Notes under the pieces: model-generated
The model's input: only the letters and a program-made list of their open reading frames with translations
What the model was told of the DNA's origin: nothing
The model's database searches: none
Assembly (NCBI GenBank): GCA_016235155.1
Contig: JACRLW010000107.1
Coordinates: forward strand, 66,464 to 107,649
Length of the DNA stretch: 41,186 bases
Direction: 5' to 3'
Source: Planctomycetota bacterium
Lineage (GTDB): Bacteria > Planctomycetota > UBA1135 > UBA2386
Part shown: in pieces, positions 17,411-25,066 of the stretch
Numbering within the stretch: the first letter of the stretch is position 1
Layout of the letters: every line of letters starts with the position of its first letter
Translations under genes and position numbers: made by a program

Positions 17411-18528
17411 CAGCAGGCCTCACGATTCGGGAACCAGCACGGGAAGCTCGCGGCGAATGCGTCGTACACCTGCGGTCGGTCGGTCAGGGTGGCCACGAAC
17501 TCCGCACGAGCGCGGATCTCGTCCGCGATCATCCGCCGCTTGTGCGGCATCTCGGAGTACAGGCGGCCCAACCAGGTACGGCAGTCGTCGAAGCGTCCTT
17601 GCATGCCCGATGCGAGAGCGAGGTTGAAGTAGATCAGTCCGAATTGAGGGCGTCGCGCGACCTCGCCCGAGCTCACGAGCTCGAGGAACAGGTCTTCGGC
17701 GCGATCGGGACGCCCGGTGTCGAGGTAGAGATTGCCGAGGTGCAGGCGCGCGAAGGCGCGCGAGCCGGCGTCGTTCGAGAGCTCCAGCACGTGCCGGAAC
17801 TCGAGTTCGGCCGCCGCCGCGTCGTTCGCGACGTGGTAGGCGTGGCCGAGATAGATGCGCGCGTCGTCGAACGCGGCGTCGAGCATCAGCGACTCTTCGA
17901 GCAGCGCGATGCCCTTGTGCAGGTTCTCCTGGTCGGAGTGCACGTAGTCGTCATCGAAGACCGCCTTGGCCCGGATCCACTCCGCGCCGACGAAGCCTGT
18001 CCCACCTGCGCCGTCGTCCGACGCGACCGCGCTCGAGCCGCCCGTCAGGCGCTCGGTCTCGTCGACCAAGTTGCGTCCGCGGCGGCACATGTCGGTGATC
18101 GGCGCCGGTTCCTTCGCGACGACGCGCGAGAACTTCGGCGTCTTCCCGAGCAGGACGAAGCCGCGGCCGAGTTCGTAGAAGATCTTCGCGAGCTGGCGGC
18201 GGTTCTCGGTGAGTTGCCGGCGCAGTTCGCCGACCGTGATGCTGCGGATCGCGGTGCCCCCGGCCACCGACGCCGGCACCGTGACGCGATCGTCGTCCGC
18301 GCCGGTGAGCACGGTGTGCAGTGCACGGTGCGAGCGCGCCTGGGCGCGGATGCCGTCGAGGAACTCGCGGCAGGAACGGCAGGCGTCCGAGTGGACGACG
18401 ACGCGACGCACCGACGACGGATCGAGTTCGCCGTCGAGCATCGCCGACAGATCGACCTGGATCTGACCGCAGGGGTCATCCGGTCGGTGGGCGTCGCCCG
18501 TTCGATCGTGGTCGTCGAAGCCGGTCAT
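17410..18528 (-). CDS. Zinc-finger (zf-HC2-like) and TPR protein, candidate anti-sigma factor
   Basis: This 372-residue protein is encoded directly after an ECF sigma gene with an ATGA overlap. Residues 46-53 read H-S-D-A-C-R-S-C, the Hx3Cx2C signature of zinc-binding anti-sigma domains (zf-HC2), preceded by a typical helix (LSAMLDGELD). Unlike classic anti-sigma factors there is no transmembrane helix. Instead, after a helical middle region (about 95-140), residues about 195-345 contain TPR-like helices (ARIYLGHAYHVANDAAAAE, LHLGNLYLDTGRPDRAE, FNLALASGMQGRFDDC). It should therefore bind the sigma factor in the cytoplasm, with the TPR part taking input from a protein partner. That role is inferred from motif and operon; the zinc finger could serve another function. 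Confidence 0.8.
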   Translation of the reverse strand: MTGFDDHDRTGDAHRPDDPCGQIQVDLSAMLDGELDPSSVRRVVVHSDACRSCREFLDGIRAQARSHRALHTVLTGADDDRVTVPASVAGGTAIRSITVGELRRQLTENRRQLAKIFYELGRGFVLLGKTPKFSRVVAKEPAPITDMCRRGRNLVDETERLTGGSSAVASDDGAGGTGFVGAEWIRAKAVFDDDYVHSDQENLHKGIALLEESLMLDAAFDDARIYLGHAYHVANDAAAAELEFRHVLELSNDAGSRAFARLHLGNLYLDTGRPDRAEDLFLELVSSGEVARRPQFGLIYFNLALASGMQGRFDDCRTWLGRLYSEMPHKRRMIADEIRARAEFVATLTDRPQVYDAFAASFPCWFPNREAC

Positions 18529-19436
18529 GCCGAAGTGGAGAGCGACGAACGAGGAGGAGGAGCGAGACGATCCGCACGCGCGTCACGAGCAACCGCGTCA
18601 CGAACCGCACCGCCGTGCAGCTTGAACTCGCGGATCGCCGCCGCGCGGCGCGCGTTGCGCGCCTCGATCTCGGCGAGCGTGCGCGTCATGCCGCGGAGGA
18701 TCTTCCGGCGGGCGCGGAAGATCACCATCTTGAGGTTCTCGAGGCGGATGCCGAGTTCGGCGGCGGTGTCCTTGTAGGTGATCCCGAGGACCTCGACCAT
18801 CGTGAGCGCGCGCTGCTCCTTCTCCGCCAGCTGCGCGAAGTGGACGAGGTAGAGGTTGAGGTAGATCAGGAAGGCGCGATCGACCGTGATCGCCGACTCG
18901 GAGTCGACCGCGCTGCGCAGGGGCGACACCGCGCGTTCGTCGACCTGCGGGACGAGGTCGTCGTCGAGCGACGCCGGCCGCCCGCGACGCGCTTCGCCCT
19001 TCAACATCTTGAGCAGCGTGTTGCGGACGATGGTGTGACCCCAGTTCCGGTACGAGTCGGCGCGCTCCGCCACGAAACGATGGGGATAGCGATAGATGTT
19101 CAGGAACACTTCCTGGAGCACGTCCTGGACATCGAGCCGGGTGACCGTGCGGCGCAGCTTGCCGAGGATCGTCGCGCGGAACGACGGCTCGCTCAGGTGA
19201 TGGAGGAGCGCGAAGACCTGCGAGTCCCCCGTGTCCTTGAAGGCGTTCATCACCGCGGTGCCGATCCAGTCCGATCGTTCTTGCGCGGAGAGTGCGTCGA
19301 TCGACGGTGCGCCCGCTTCCCCCGAGAACGATTCGCCCGACGCGATCCTGAGCAGTGGCGCGTTGCCGGTCCGCTCCCACAGCTCGTGGAGGCGGTCCCG
19401 CAGCTCGTCATTCAGGACGGTGATGAAGGCGTCCAT
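18525..19436 (-). CDS. ECF-family RNA polymerase sigma factor
   Basis: This 303-residue protein is a group 4 (ECF) sigma factor. Region 2 spans about 70-150, with the typical LDVQDVLQEVFLNIYR, and the -10 recognition part SYRNWGHTIVRNTLLKMLK. Region 4 spans about 200-250, with the helix-turn-helix MVEVLGITYKDTAAELGI, RLENLKMVIFRARRKIL. Both an N-terminal extension of about 65 residues and a C-terminal tail of about 50 Arg/Ala-rich residues go beyond the usual ECF length of roughly 180-200. The sequence resembles planctomycete ECF groups with long linkers. ATG 19436 begins a natural N-terminus; the open frame upstream is non-coding in character. Its stop overlaps the anti-sigma candidate start (ATGA). 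A perfect inverted repeat lies 47-64 nt upstream. Confidence 0.9.
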   Translation of the reverse strand: MDAFITVLNDELRDRLHELWERTGNAPLLRIASGESFSGEAGAPSIDALSAQERSDWIGTAVMNAFKDTGDSQVFALLHHLSEPSFRATILGKLRRTVTRLDVQDVLQEVFLNIYRYPHRFVAERADSYRNWGHTIVRNTLLKMLKGEARRGRPASLDDDLVPQVDERAVSPLRSAVDSESAITVDRAFLIYLNLYLVHFAQLAEKEQRALTMVEVLGITYKDTAAELGIRLENLKMVIFRARRKILRGMTRTLAEIEARNARRAAAIREFKLHGGAVRDAVARDARADRLAPPPRSSLSTSA

Positions 19437-19482
19437 CGGGGGGGCTCGAAGTCGCTCGGAACGTCCGGGCGACGTGGACATC

Positions 19483-19500
19483 CTCCCATAGGGATGGGAG
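19483..19500. promoter_or_regulatory. Inverted repeat upstream of the ECF sigma operon
   Basis: CTCCCAT-AGGG-ATGGGAG is a perfect 7-bp inverted repeat with a 4-nt centre, 47-64 nt before the sigma start codon and within the divergent sigma/queG region. It could be an operator or a 5' leader hairpin. No other copy was noticed in the window. Confidence 0.4.
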
Positions 19501-19662
19501 ATCGGGAAGTAACTCGGCAGCGGCGCGCCTCGGGGCGAGGCTGGCGCGCCGCATGCGTCGTTGTCGTCGCCGCATCGGACCACGGCAACGCGCACGTTGT
19601 TCCATGGCCCGCGCTGGCCCCGGCCAGACGTACGCTGCGAGAATCGCGCATCGCATCGCGCC

Positions 19663-20784
19663 ATGAACCTCACACCCGAACTGGTCCGCTCCCTCGCGCA
19701 CGACGAGGGCTTCGATCTGGTTCGATTCGGCCCGGCGCATCCCGGCGAACACGCCGCCCGGCTCGAAGCCTGGCTCGACGAAGGCATGCACGGCTCGATG
19801 AGCTGGCTGGCCGACTGGCGGGAGAAGCTCGTCGACCCCGCTCGCTGGGCTCGCGACCCGAAGTCCGCGATCTGCCTCGCCGCCGACTACGGCGGCCCCC
19901 CGGTCGACCTCGCCGGCGGCGGCCGCATCGCCCGCTACGCCGCCGGCCGGGACTACCACCGCGCCCTCGGCGATCGGGTTCGACGGCTGCGCCGCCGGCT
20001 CGAGCGCGAAGGGGTCCCCCACGGATCGATCGACATCGGCACCGACGCGATCCCGATCCTCGAACGCGCGCTCGCGGTCCGCTCCGGGGTCGGCTTTCTC
20101 GCCAAGAGCGCCGGCGTGATCTCGCCGGACCTCGGACCCTATCTCCTGCTCTCCGAACTCCTCGTGCCGTTCGAGCTGCCCTTCGACCTGCCGAGCCCGG
20201 GGAGTTGCGGCACCTGCACGCGCTGCATCGACGCCTGCCCGACCGGGGCGATCCTCGCTCCGTACCGGGTCGATGCACGTCGCTGCATCAGCTACACGAC
20301 CATCGAACTGCGCGGCAGCATCCCGGACGAACTTCGCGAGCCGCAGGGGTCCTGGGTCTTCGGCTGCGACGTCTGCCTCGAGGTCTGCCCCTTCGCGTCC
20401 ACCCGTGGTCGGGCGGCGACGCCAGGAGCACCGCGGCCGGACGCCTTCCTCCCCCACCCCGTCGTGGAGCACGCGACGTTGGTCGGCCTCGTCGAGCTCG
20501 ACGAGGCGGACTACGAGGAACGCTGGGTCGGGACCGCGCTGCGCCGCGCGACGCGAACCGGCCTGCGCCGGAACGCCGCGGTCGCCCTGGGCAACCTGGG
20601 CGACCAGGACGCCCTGCCCGCGCTGCGCCGCGGGTTGGCCGACGTCGACGGGATCGTTCGGGAGCACTGCGCCTGGGCGATCGGCCGCATCGCACCGCGT
20701 GACACGTCTCTCGACGCCGCGCTCGCGCGCGAGACGGACGACGCGGCGCGACGCGCGATCGCCACAGCGCTCGCACGCCGCTGA
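19663..20784 (+). CDS. queG: Epoxyqueuosine reductase
   Basis: This 373-residue enzyme reduces epoxyqueuosine to queuosine in tRNA, using a cobalamin cofactor and two 4Fe-4S clusters. The cluster cysteines are C182, C185, C188 and C192 (CGTCTRCIDACP) and C235, C238 and C242 (CDVCLEVCP). The N-terminal domain has the family's GFDLVRFGPA and MSWLADWREK segments and RDYHRAL. The C-terminus (about 290-373) has HEAT-like helices (NAAVALGNLGDQDALPALRRGL, then CAWAIGRIA), usual in QueG. ATG 19663 gives a normal N-terminus. A TACGCT box lies 26 nt upstream. queA is about 1.8 kb away, so the last two steps of queuosine formation are near each other though not in one operon. Confidence 0.95.
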   Translation: MNLTPELVRSLAHDEGFDLVRFGPAHPGEHAARLEAWLDEGMHGSMSWLADWREKLVDPARWARDPKSAICLAADYGGPPVDLAGGGRIARYAAGRDYHRALGDRVRRLRRRLEREGVPHGSIDIGTDAIPILERALAVRSGVGFLAKSAGVISPDLGPYLLLSELLVPFELPFDLPSPGSCGTCTRCIDACPTGAILAPYRVDARRCISYTTIELRGSIPDELREPQGSWVFGCDVCLEVCPFASTRGRAATPGAPRPDAFLPHPVVEHATLVGLVELDEADYEERWVGTALRRATRTGLRRNAAVALGNLGDQDALPALRRGLADVDGIVREHCAWAIGRIAPRDTSLDAALARETDDAARRAIATALARR

Positions 20785-20930
20785 CCCGTCGTGCGCGCGC
20801 GACGACCGTCGCGCCGGCAGGACCGCGTGCGGATGCCCCGCTGCGATCGGCGATGCCCGCGCGGCGCGACCGATTTCCGCGAGGGACCGTCGCAATCACC
20901 GCATCGCTCCTCCACCGACCAGCACCGCCG

Positions 20931-21116
20931 ATGACCAACCGCGACTTCTACAACGAGACCAAGTGGTGTGAGTCCTGCCGGACCTACGTCCACTTCGTGA
21001 TGAGCGTCAACCACTCCTACTGCGTGCAGTGCGGGAGCCGCGTGAAGCTCTTCAACAAGGACGACTCCCGCCGCTTCGAGTCCGAGGTCCAGAAGCGCCG
21101 CTGGAAGGCGGTCTGA
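20931..21116 (+). CDS. Small zinc-ribbon protein (61 residues)
   Basis: A 61-residue protein with CESC near residue 13 and CVQCG near residue 31, a compact four-Cys zinc ribbon, followed by a basic, charged tail (VQKRRWKAV). ATG 20931 is the only start giving a protein that begins just before the ribbon. The codon choice and coding-type third-position GC fit a real gene. It lies 146 nt downstream of queG in the same direction. RNA or nucleic acid binding is plausible from the basic tail, but function is unknown. I believe similar short proteins occur in planctomycetes, though I could not check. Confidence 0.75.
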   Translation: MTNRDFYNETKWCESCRTYVHFVMSVNHSYCVQCGSRVKLFNKDDSRRFESEVQKRRWKAV

Positions 21117-21158
21117 GCGACGCCTCCCCGATCCGAACACCCCGCGTTCTGTTCTCCG

Positions 21159-21200
21159 TTCAGCTCCGAAACTTCAGCTCCGTGACTTCAGCTCCGTGAC
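21159..21200. repeat. 14-bp tandem repeat, three units, crossing a stop codon
   Basis: Three consecutive 14-bp units of TTCAGCTCCGWRAC lie at 21159-21172, 21173-21186 and 21187-21200; the first differs at two bases from the identical second and third. The last unit covers the stop codon (21188-21190) and final codons of the reverse-strand membrane-protein gene. Because 14 is not a multiple of 3, unit gain or loss would shift the reading frame at the end of that gene. Confidence 0.75.
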
Positions 21201-21811
21201 TCCGCGACGGGAGTCTGCCGCTCTTCGCGGTGGGCTCCCGTCGCCTTTTCGTCCGCCTCGAGCGCGGGCGCATCCGCGGGAGGCGGCGGCCGATCGGCGA
21301 GTTCGCGTTCGATCAGGTCGCGGAACCGATCGTCGCGATCGAGCCGGCGCGCCGCGACGAGCTGGCGTCGCGCGGGTCCGTGCATGCCGCCGGCGCGGAA
21401 CACCTTCGCGAGCAGGAGCCGTGAGCGGAGGTCCCAGGGATCGACGCGCAGAACCGCGAGCAGTTCGCGTCGCGCGGGATCGAACTCGCCGCGCAACCAG
21501 TTGGTGAACGCGGTGTGGAACGCGACGTCGCGGCGCGCGACGAAGTCCTTGCGCGATCGGCGCCAGCGACCCGCGATCAACCGCAGCGTCACGATCACCG
21601 TCCATGACTGGAGCACGATCAACGCGCCGGCGTAGACCGGCCCGACGTCGTCGAGCGCGAAGCGAGCGACCAGCGCGGAGTCGGCGGCGAGCCAGGTCGC
21701 GACGATCGTCGCGATGCCGGTGCGGACGAGACCGGTGCTCAGGTAGATCCATGCGACGACCTGGGCGACGACGAAGATCGCGAGGTTCGGCAGGAACGCG
21801 TCCGCAAACAT
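21188..21811 (-). CDS. Membrane protein with TPR-like C-terminal segment
   Basis: This 207-residue protein has about three hydrophobic segments in the N-terminal half: residues about 7-27 (LAIFVVAQVVAWIYLSTGL), 30-45 and 58-78 (AGALIVLQSWTVIVTLRLIAG). After a basic loop (RWRRSRKDFVARRD) comes a helical hairpin region (about 95-160: FHTAFTNWLRGEFDPARREL, LRSRLLLAKVFRAGGMHGPARRQL) resembling one and a half TPR units, facing the cytoplasm. The tail is Pro/Glu-rich. ATG 21811 is preceded 8 nt upstream by a TATCAT box. The stop codon lies inside a 14-bp tandem repeat. It diverges from thiE. Function unknown; a TPR suggests a protein partner. Confidence 0.75.
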   Translation of the reverse strand: MFADAFLPNLAIFVVAQVVAWIYLSTGLVRTGIATIVATWLAADSALVARFALDDVGPVYAGALIVLQSWTVIVTLRLIAGRWRRSRKDFVARRDVAFHTAFTNWLRGEFDPARRELLAVLRVDPWDLRSRLLLAKVFRAGGMHGPARRQLVAARRLDRDDRFRDLIERELADRPPPPADAPALEADEKATGAHREERQTPVAESRS

Positions 21812-21819
21812 CGCGCGGC

Positions 21820-21825
21820 ATGATA
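21820..21825 (-). promoter_or_regulatory. Start-proximal -10 box (TATCAT) of the membrane-TPR gene
   Basis: TATCAT on the reverse strand, 8 nt before ATG 21811; the same hexamer lies ahead of the solute-binding protein gene. Only 42 nt separate this gene from the divergent thiE. Confidence 0.5.
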
Positions 21826-21853
21826 GCGAGCACCCGCCATCGACCAGCCCGAC

Positions 21854-22507
21854 TTGCCGCGCACGCTCTACCTCCTGTTCACGCCGTCGCTCTGCGCGGC
21901 GGAACCCTGGACCACGCTTCGCGAAGCGATCGCGGGCGGCGTCGATCTCGTCCAGTGGCGGACGCCGCAGCCGGATCGCGACGGTGCCTTGCGTTGCATC
22001 GAGATCTGCGGCGAGCGCGGCGTGCCCGTGATCGTGAACGACCACGTCGAACTCGCCGCACGACTCGGGGCGTACGGCGCGCACGTCGGCCAAGGCGACC
22101 TGCCGGCGCGGCGCGCGCGACGCTTGCTGCGACCGGGCCAGTTCCTCGGCGTCTCGACCCATGACCTCGAGCAGATCGCGCGCGCGACCGCCGACGGCGC
22201 CGACCACGTCGGCTTCGGTCCGATGTTCGCCACGAAGACCAAGGGCTACGCGACCGGGCAACCCGACGGCGCCCTGCGGGCCGCGCTGGAGCAGAGCCTC
22301 GTCCCGGTCTGGCCGATCGGCGGGATCAGCGGCGCGAACGTGAGCCGCGTCGTGCGCGAAGGTGCGCGGCGCGCGGCAGTCGCTTCGGCGATCCTGCACG
22401 CGCCCGATCCACGGCGCGCGGCGGCTGAACTGCGTGCGGCGCTCGCGGTCGAGGTGGCGCATTGCGCCACCATCGCCAGGGTAGATCCGGTGGCACCGGA
22501 CGTCTGA
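21854..22507 (+). CDS. thiE: Thiamine-phosphate synthase family protein (ThiE/TenI)
   Basis: This 217-residue TIM-barrel protein matches ThiE, which joins HMP-pyrophosphate and thiazole phosphate to make thiamine phosphate. Visible signatures are LVQWRTP, VNDHVELA, HVGQGDLP, GVSTHD, DHVGFGPMFATKTK and WPIGGISGANV, in the proper order. The pyrophosphate-binding region VND has His in place of the common Arg (VNDH rather than INDR), so a TenI-like role cannot be excluded. No ATG or GTG starts nearby in frame; TTG 21854 gives a start just ahead of the first strand (RTLYLLFTP). The C-terminal 20 residues are an extension beyond the barrel. Only 42 nt separate it from the divergent membrane protein gene. 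No other thiamine genes are in the window. Confidence 0.88.
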   Translation: MPRTLYLLFTPSLCAAEPWTTLREAIAGGVDLVQWRTPQPDRDGALRCIEICGERGVPVIVNDHVELAARLGAYGAHVGQGDLPARRARRLLRPGQFLGVSTHDLEQIARATADGADHVGFGPMFATKTKGYATGQPDGALRAALEQSLVPVWPIGGISGANVSRVVREGARRAAVASAILHAPDPRRAAAELRAALAVEVAHCATIARVDPVAPDV

Positions 22508-22519
22508 GCGGCCGCGGGA

Positions 22520-22553
22520 CCGTGGGGGAGACGTATTACTAGGGCCCCCACGG
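22520..22553. terminator. Bidirectional hairpin between convergent thiE and queA
   Basis: CCGTGGGGG (22520-22528) pairs perfectly with CCCCCACGG (22545-22553) around a 16-nt AT-richer loop. Flanking GAC and GTC could lengthen the stem with a bulge. It lies between two convergent genes and so could end both transcripts, although no T-run follows on either side. Confidence 0.55.
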
Positions 22554-22608
22554 GGTCGATCGCGGGGAGCGGCCCAGGGCGAAACGCCCGACCCGACCAA
22601 TGGACCGT

Positions 22609-23682
22609 TCAGACCAGCAGCATCGCGTCGCCGTAGCTGAAGAAGCGGTAGCCGCGCTCGATCGCCTCGCGATAGAGCCGCAGCACGCGCTCGCGCCCGC
22701 AGAACGCGGCGACGAGCATCAGCAGCGTCGAGCCGGGCAGGTGGAAGTTGGTCAGCAGAGCGTCGACGACCCGCAGCGGGCGGCCCGGAAAGAGGAACAG
22801 CTCGGTCGAGCCGCTGCCCGCAGCGACCGTGCGGTCGTCGCGCGCGCAGGTCTCGAGCACCCGCGCGGCGGTCGTGCCGACGGCGACGACACGGCCGCCC
22901 CGTGCGCGCGTCGCGGCGATCGCCGTCGCGGTCGCCGCGGGCAACTCGTACCGCTCCCGGTGCATGCGGTGATCCTCGACGCGATCGACGCGCAGCGGCG
23001 CGAAGGTCCCTTCGCCGACGTGCAAGGTGTCGAACGCCGACCCGATGCCGCGCTCCGCGAGCCGCGCGAGCAGCTCGCCGGCAAAGTGCAGGCCCGCGGT
23101 CGGCGCCGCAACCGCACCGGGCACCCGCGCGAACACGGTCTGGTAGCGCGCGCGATCGACGCCCGCGTCGTCGCCGTCGGGGCGGCGGATGTACGGCGGG
23201 AGCGGCGCGCGCCCGACGGCCTCGATCACCGCGGTGAGATCGCCGCCGCGCGGTGCCCGGAGCGCGAAACGGAACAGCCCCCCGCCGAGCGCCGCGAGGG
23301 GCACGAGTTCGAGCGCACCACCCTCGAGGCCGATCGGCTCGTTGATCCGCAGCTTGCGCGCGGGCTTCAGGTAGCCGCGGCCGTGGTCGCCGTCGCGCGA
23401 GAGGATCAGCACCTCGACGCGCGCACCGCTGGGCAGTCGACCGACCAGGCGATGCGGCAGGACGCGCGTGTCGTTGAGGACGAGCAGATCGCCCGGCCGC
23501 AACAGCTCCGGCAGATCGCGCACGAAGCGGTGCTCGCTCCGATCCAGGGCCCGCTCGTGCACGAACAGCCGCGCCGCGTCGCGCGGCTCCACCGGCGCCG
23601 ACGCGATGCGATCGGCGGGCAACTCGTAATGGAAGTCGGCGACGCGCACGGAGCCGCGCGCTTGTACCGTCTCGCCCGACAT
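22609..23682 (-). CDS. queA: S-adenosylmethionine:tRNA ribosyltransferase-isomerase
   Basis: This enzyme moves the ribosyl part of SAM onto the 7-aminomethyl-7-deazaguanine base in tRNA to form epoxyqueuosine. The sequence has the family's VADFHYELPADRIA, LLVLNDTRVLPHRL, AAPTAGLHFAGELL, LHVGEGTFAPLR, HRERYEL, VGTTAARVLE, LFLFPGRPLRVVDALLTNFHLPGSTLLML and the end RFFSYGDAML. The ATG at 23682 gives 357 residues, but the family begins at a point equivalent to VRVADF. GTG 23649 is the better start: it leaves a 31-nt promoter space shared with the divergent lipoprotein gene, whereas ATG 23682 would overlap that gene's own ATG. With queG about 1.8 kb away, the final queuosine steps are covered here. 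Confidence 0.95.
   Translation of the reverse strand: MSGETVQARGSVRVADFHYELPADRIASAPVEPRDAARLFVHERALDRSEHRFVRDLPELLRPGDLLVLNDTRVLPHRLVGRLPSGARVEVLILSRDGDHGRGYLKPARKLRINEPIGLEGGALELVPLAALGGGLFRFALRAPRGGDLTAVIEAVGRAPLPPYIRRPDGDDAGVDRARYQTVFARVPGAVAAPTAGLHFAGELLARLAERGIGSAFDTLHVGEGTFAPLRVDRVEDHRMHRERYELPAATATAIAATRARGGRVVAVGTTAARVLETCARDDRTVAAGSGSTELFLFPGRPLRVVDALLTNFHLPGSTLLMLVAAFCGRERVLRLYREAIERGYRFFSYGDAMLLV
23665..23670 (+). promoter_or_regulatory. Start-proximal -10 box (TACCGT) of the propeller lipoprotein gene
   Basis: TACCGT lies 10 nt before ATG 23681. The box falls inside the apparent 5' end of queA if queA begins at 23682, which supports the later queA start at 23649. Confidence 0.5.
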
Positions 23683-25047
23683 GCGCCACCTCGTGCCCGC
23701 CGTCGTCGCGACCCTCGTCCTCTGGCCGGCGGCGGCGTGCTCCGGCGGCGGACAGCGCGGCGCAGGTCTGCCGCTGCAACCGGGAACCGCGCGCGCCGAA
23801 CTCGTCGTCGGTCGAGCGCGGATCGGTTTCGAACACGCGACCAGTGCGGTGCTCGGCCTCTCCGCCGACGGCCCAACGGGGAACCGACGAGCGACGAGTT
23901 GTTCGTCGCGCGCGTCGATCGAAGCACCGACGAAGTCCGTCTCACCGACGACGACGCCGTCGACGACGCCCCGTGCTGGTCGCCCGACGGCACGCGCCTC
24001 GCGTTCGCGAGCGAGCGGCTCGGCAACGGCCCGCGGCTGTTCTTGGTCGACGCCGCCCTGGGCTCACCGGCGCAAATCTGGAACGACGCCGCGGACCAGA
24101 CCGATCCCGATTGGTCACCCGCCGCGGGGCGGATCGTCTTCGCGCGCCGCGGAGCTCTTGCCCGCTTCGAACTCTGGACCATCGCGCCCGACGGCACGTC
24201 GCCCATCGCCCTGACCGACGGCGGAGCTGGCGCCGGTGATCGCGAACCGTGCTGGAGTGCGGACGGCAGCACGGTGGTCTTCGTGCGCTGGCTCGACGCG
24301 ACGCGCTCGACGCTGGCCCGCGTCGACGTCGCCACGTCCCAGGTCACGCTGCTCGCGGCCCCGGTCACGACCGCTCGCTTCCCGCGGTTCGCACCGCGCG
24401 GCGATCGGATCTTTTTCGCGGGCAGCGACCCGTCCGCGGGCGTCGACACGCTGCGCCTCTGGGTCGGCCGTGCCGACGCGAGCGAGGCGCTGCTGCTGAT
24501 CGCCGACGATCGCGAAGCCGTGACCGGCCTCGACTGCGCCGCGGATCTCCCCGCCGCCTCGACCGCGCCGCGCGCGTGGTCGCCGGTGCGCCTGGACGGT
24601 GCGCGCGTCTCCAACCTGCAGGGGCGTCGCACCGGCGGCTCGTACGACGCGATCCTCGCCGAGGGCGGCGCCGAGCTCGCGATCGAGACCGTCGAGCAGG
24701 GCGAACGGCAGATCGGCGGGCTCGAGCTGACCGTCCCGCTCGGCGTCGAGCCGCGGCGCGTCGCCGCGATCGAGGTCACGGTGCGCGCCGCGATCACGGA
24801 CCGCGACCCGACGACGCGCCTGCGCGCGACGCTCGCCGACTACGTGAGCGAGCGGCATGCGACCCACGTGCACGCGACGCCGAGCTCGGACGCGTTCGCC
24901 GTCTGGACCTGGCGCGCCGCGGGGCCGCGCTGCGTCGACCGCCGCGGCGACCTGCGCGTGTCGGTCGTCGCGGATCGCGCGGCCGGCGGCACGGCGACGC
25001 TGCACCTCGACCATGTCGGCGTGCGCGTGCTGATCGAATCGCCGTGA
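23681..25047 (+). pseudogene. PD40/TolB-type propeller lipoprotein, frameshifted
   Basis: A lipoprotein with a WD40-like (PD40) propeller. The N-terminal frame from ATG 23681 has a signal peptide and lipobox (LWPAAAC, Cys20) and stays coding to about 23870 (VLGLSADG). Then it turns into an Arg/Ser-rich shadow frame, while the +1 frame takes over with NGEPTSDELFVARVD and continues to 25047. PD40 repeats are clear: CWSPDGTRLAFASER, DWSPAAGRIVFARR, CWSADGSTVVFVR and PRFAPRGDRIFFAG. A C-terminal beta-sandwich-like domain follows (about 320-455). One missing C in the CCC run at about 23873-23875 explains the break, giving about 455 residues. A sequence error is likely. The gene ends 19 nt before the DASS transporter. 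Confidence 0.8.
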
Positions 25048-25051
25048 CCGC

Positions 25052-25057
25052 TATCGT
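25052..25057 (+). promoter_or_regulatory. Start-proximal -10 box (TATCGT) of the DASS transporter gene
   Basis: TATCGTGCGCCC lies between two same-strand genes only 19 nt apart; the box ends 9 nt before ATG 25067. The same 12-mer occurs at 14564. This suggests the transporter has its own start of transcription rather than depending on read-through. Confidence 0.55.
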
Positions 25058-25066
25058 GCGCCCGCG

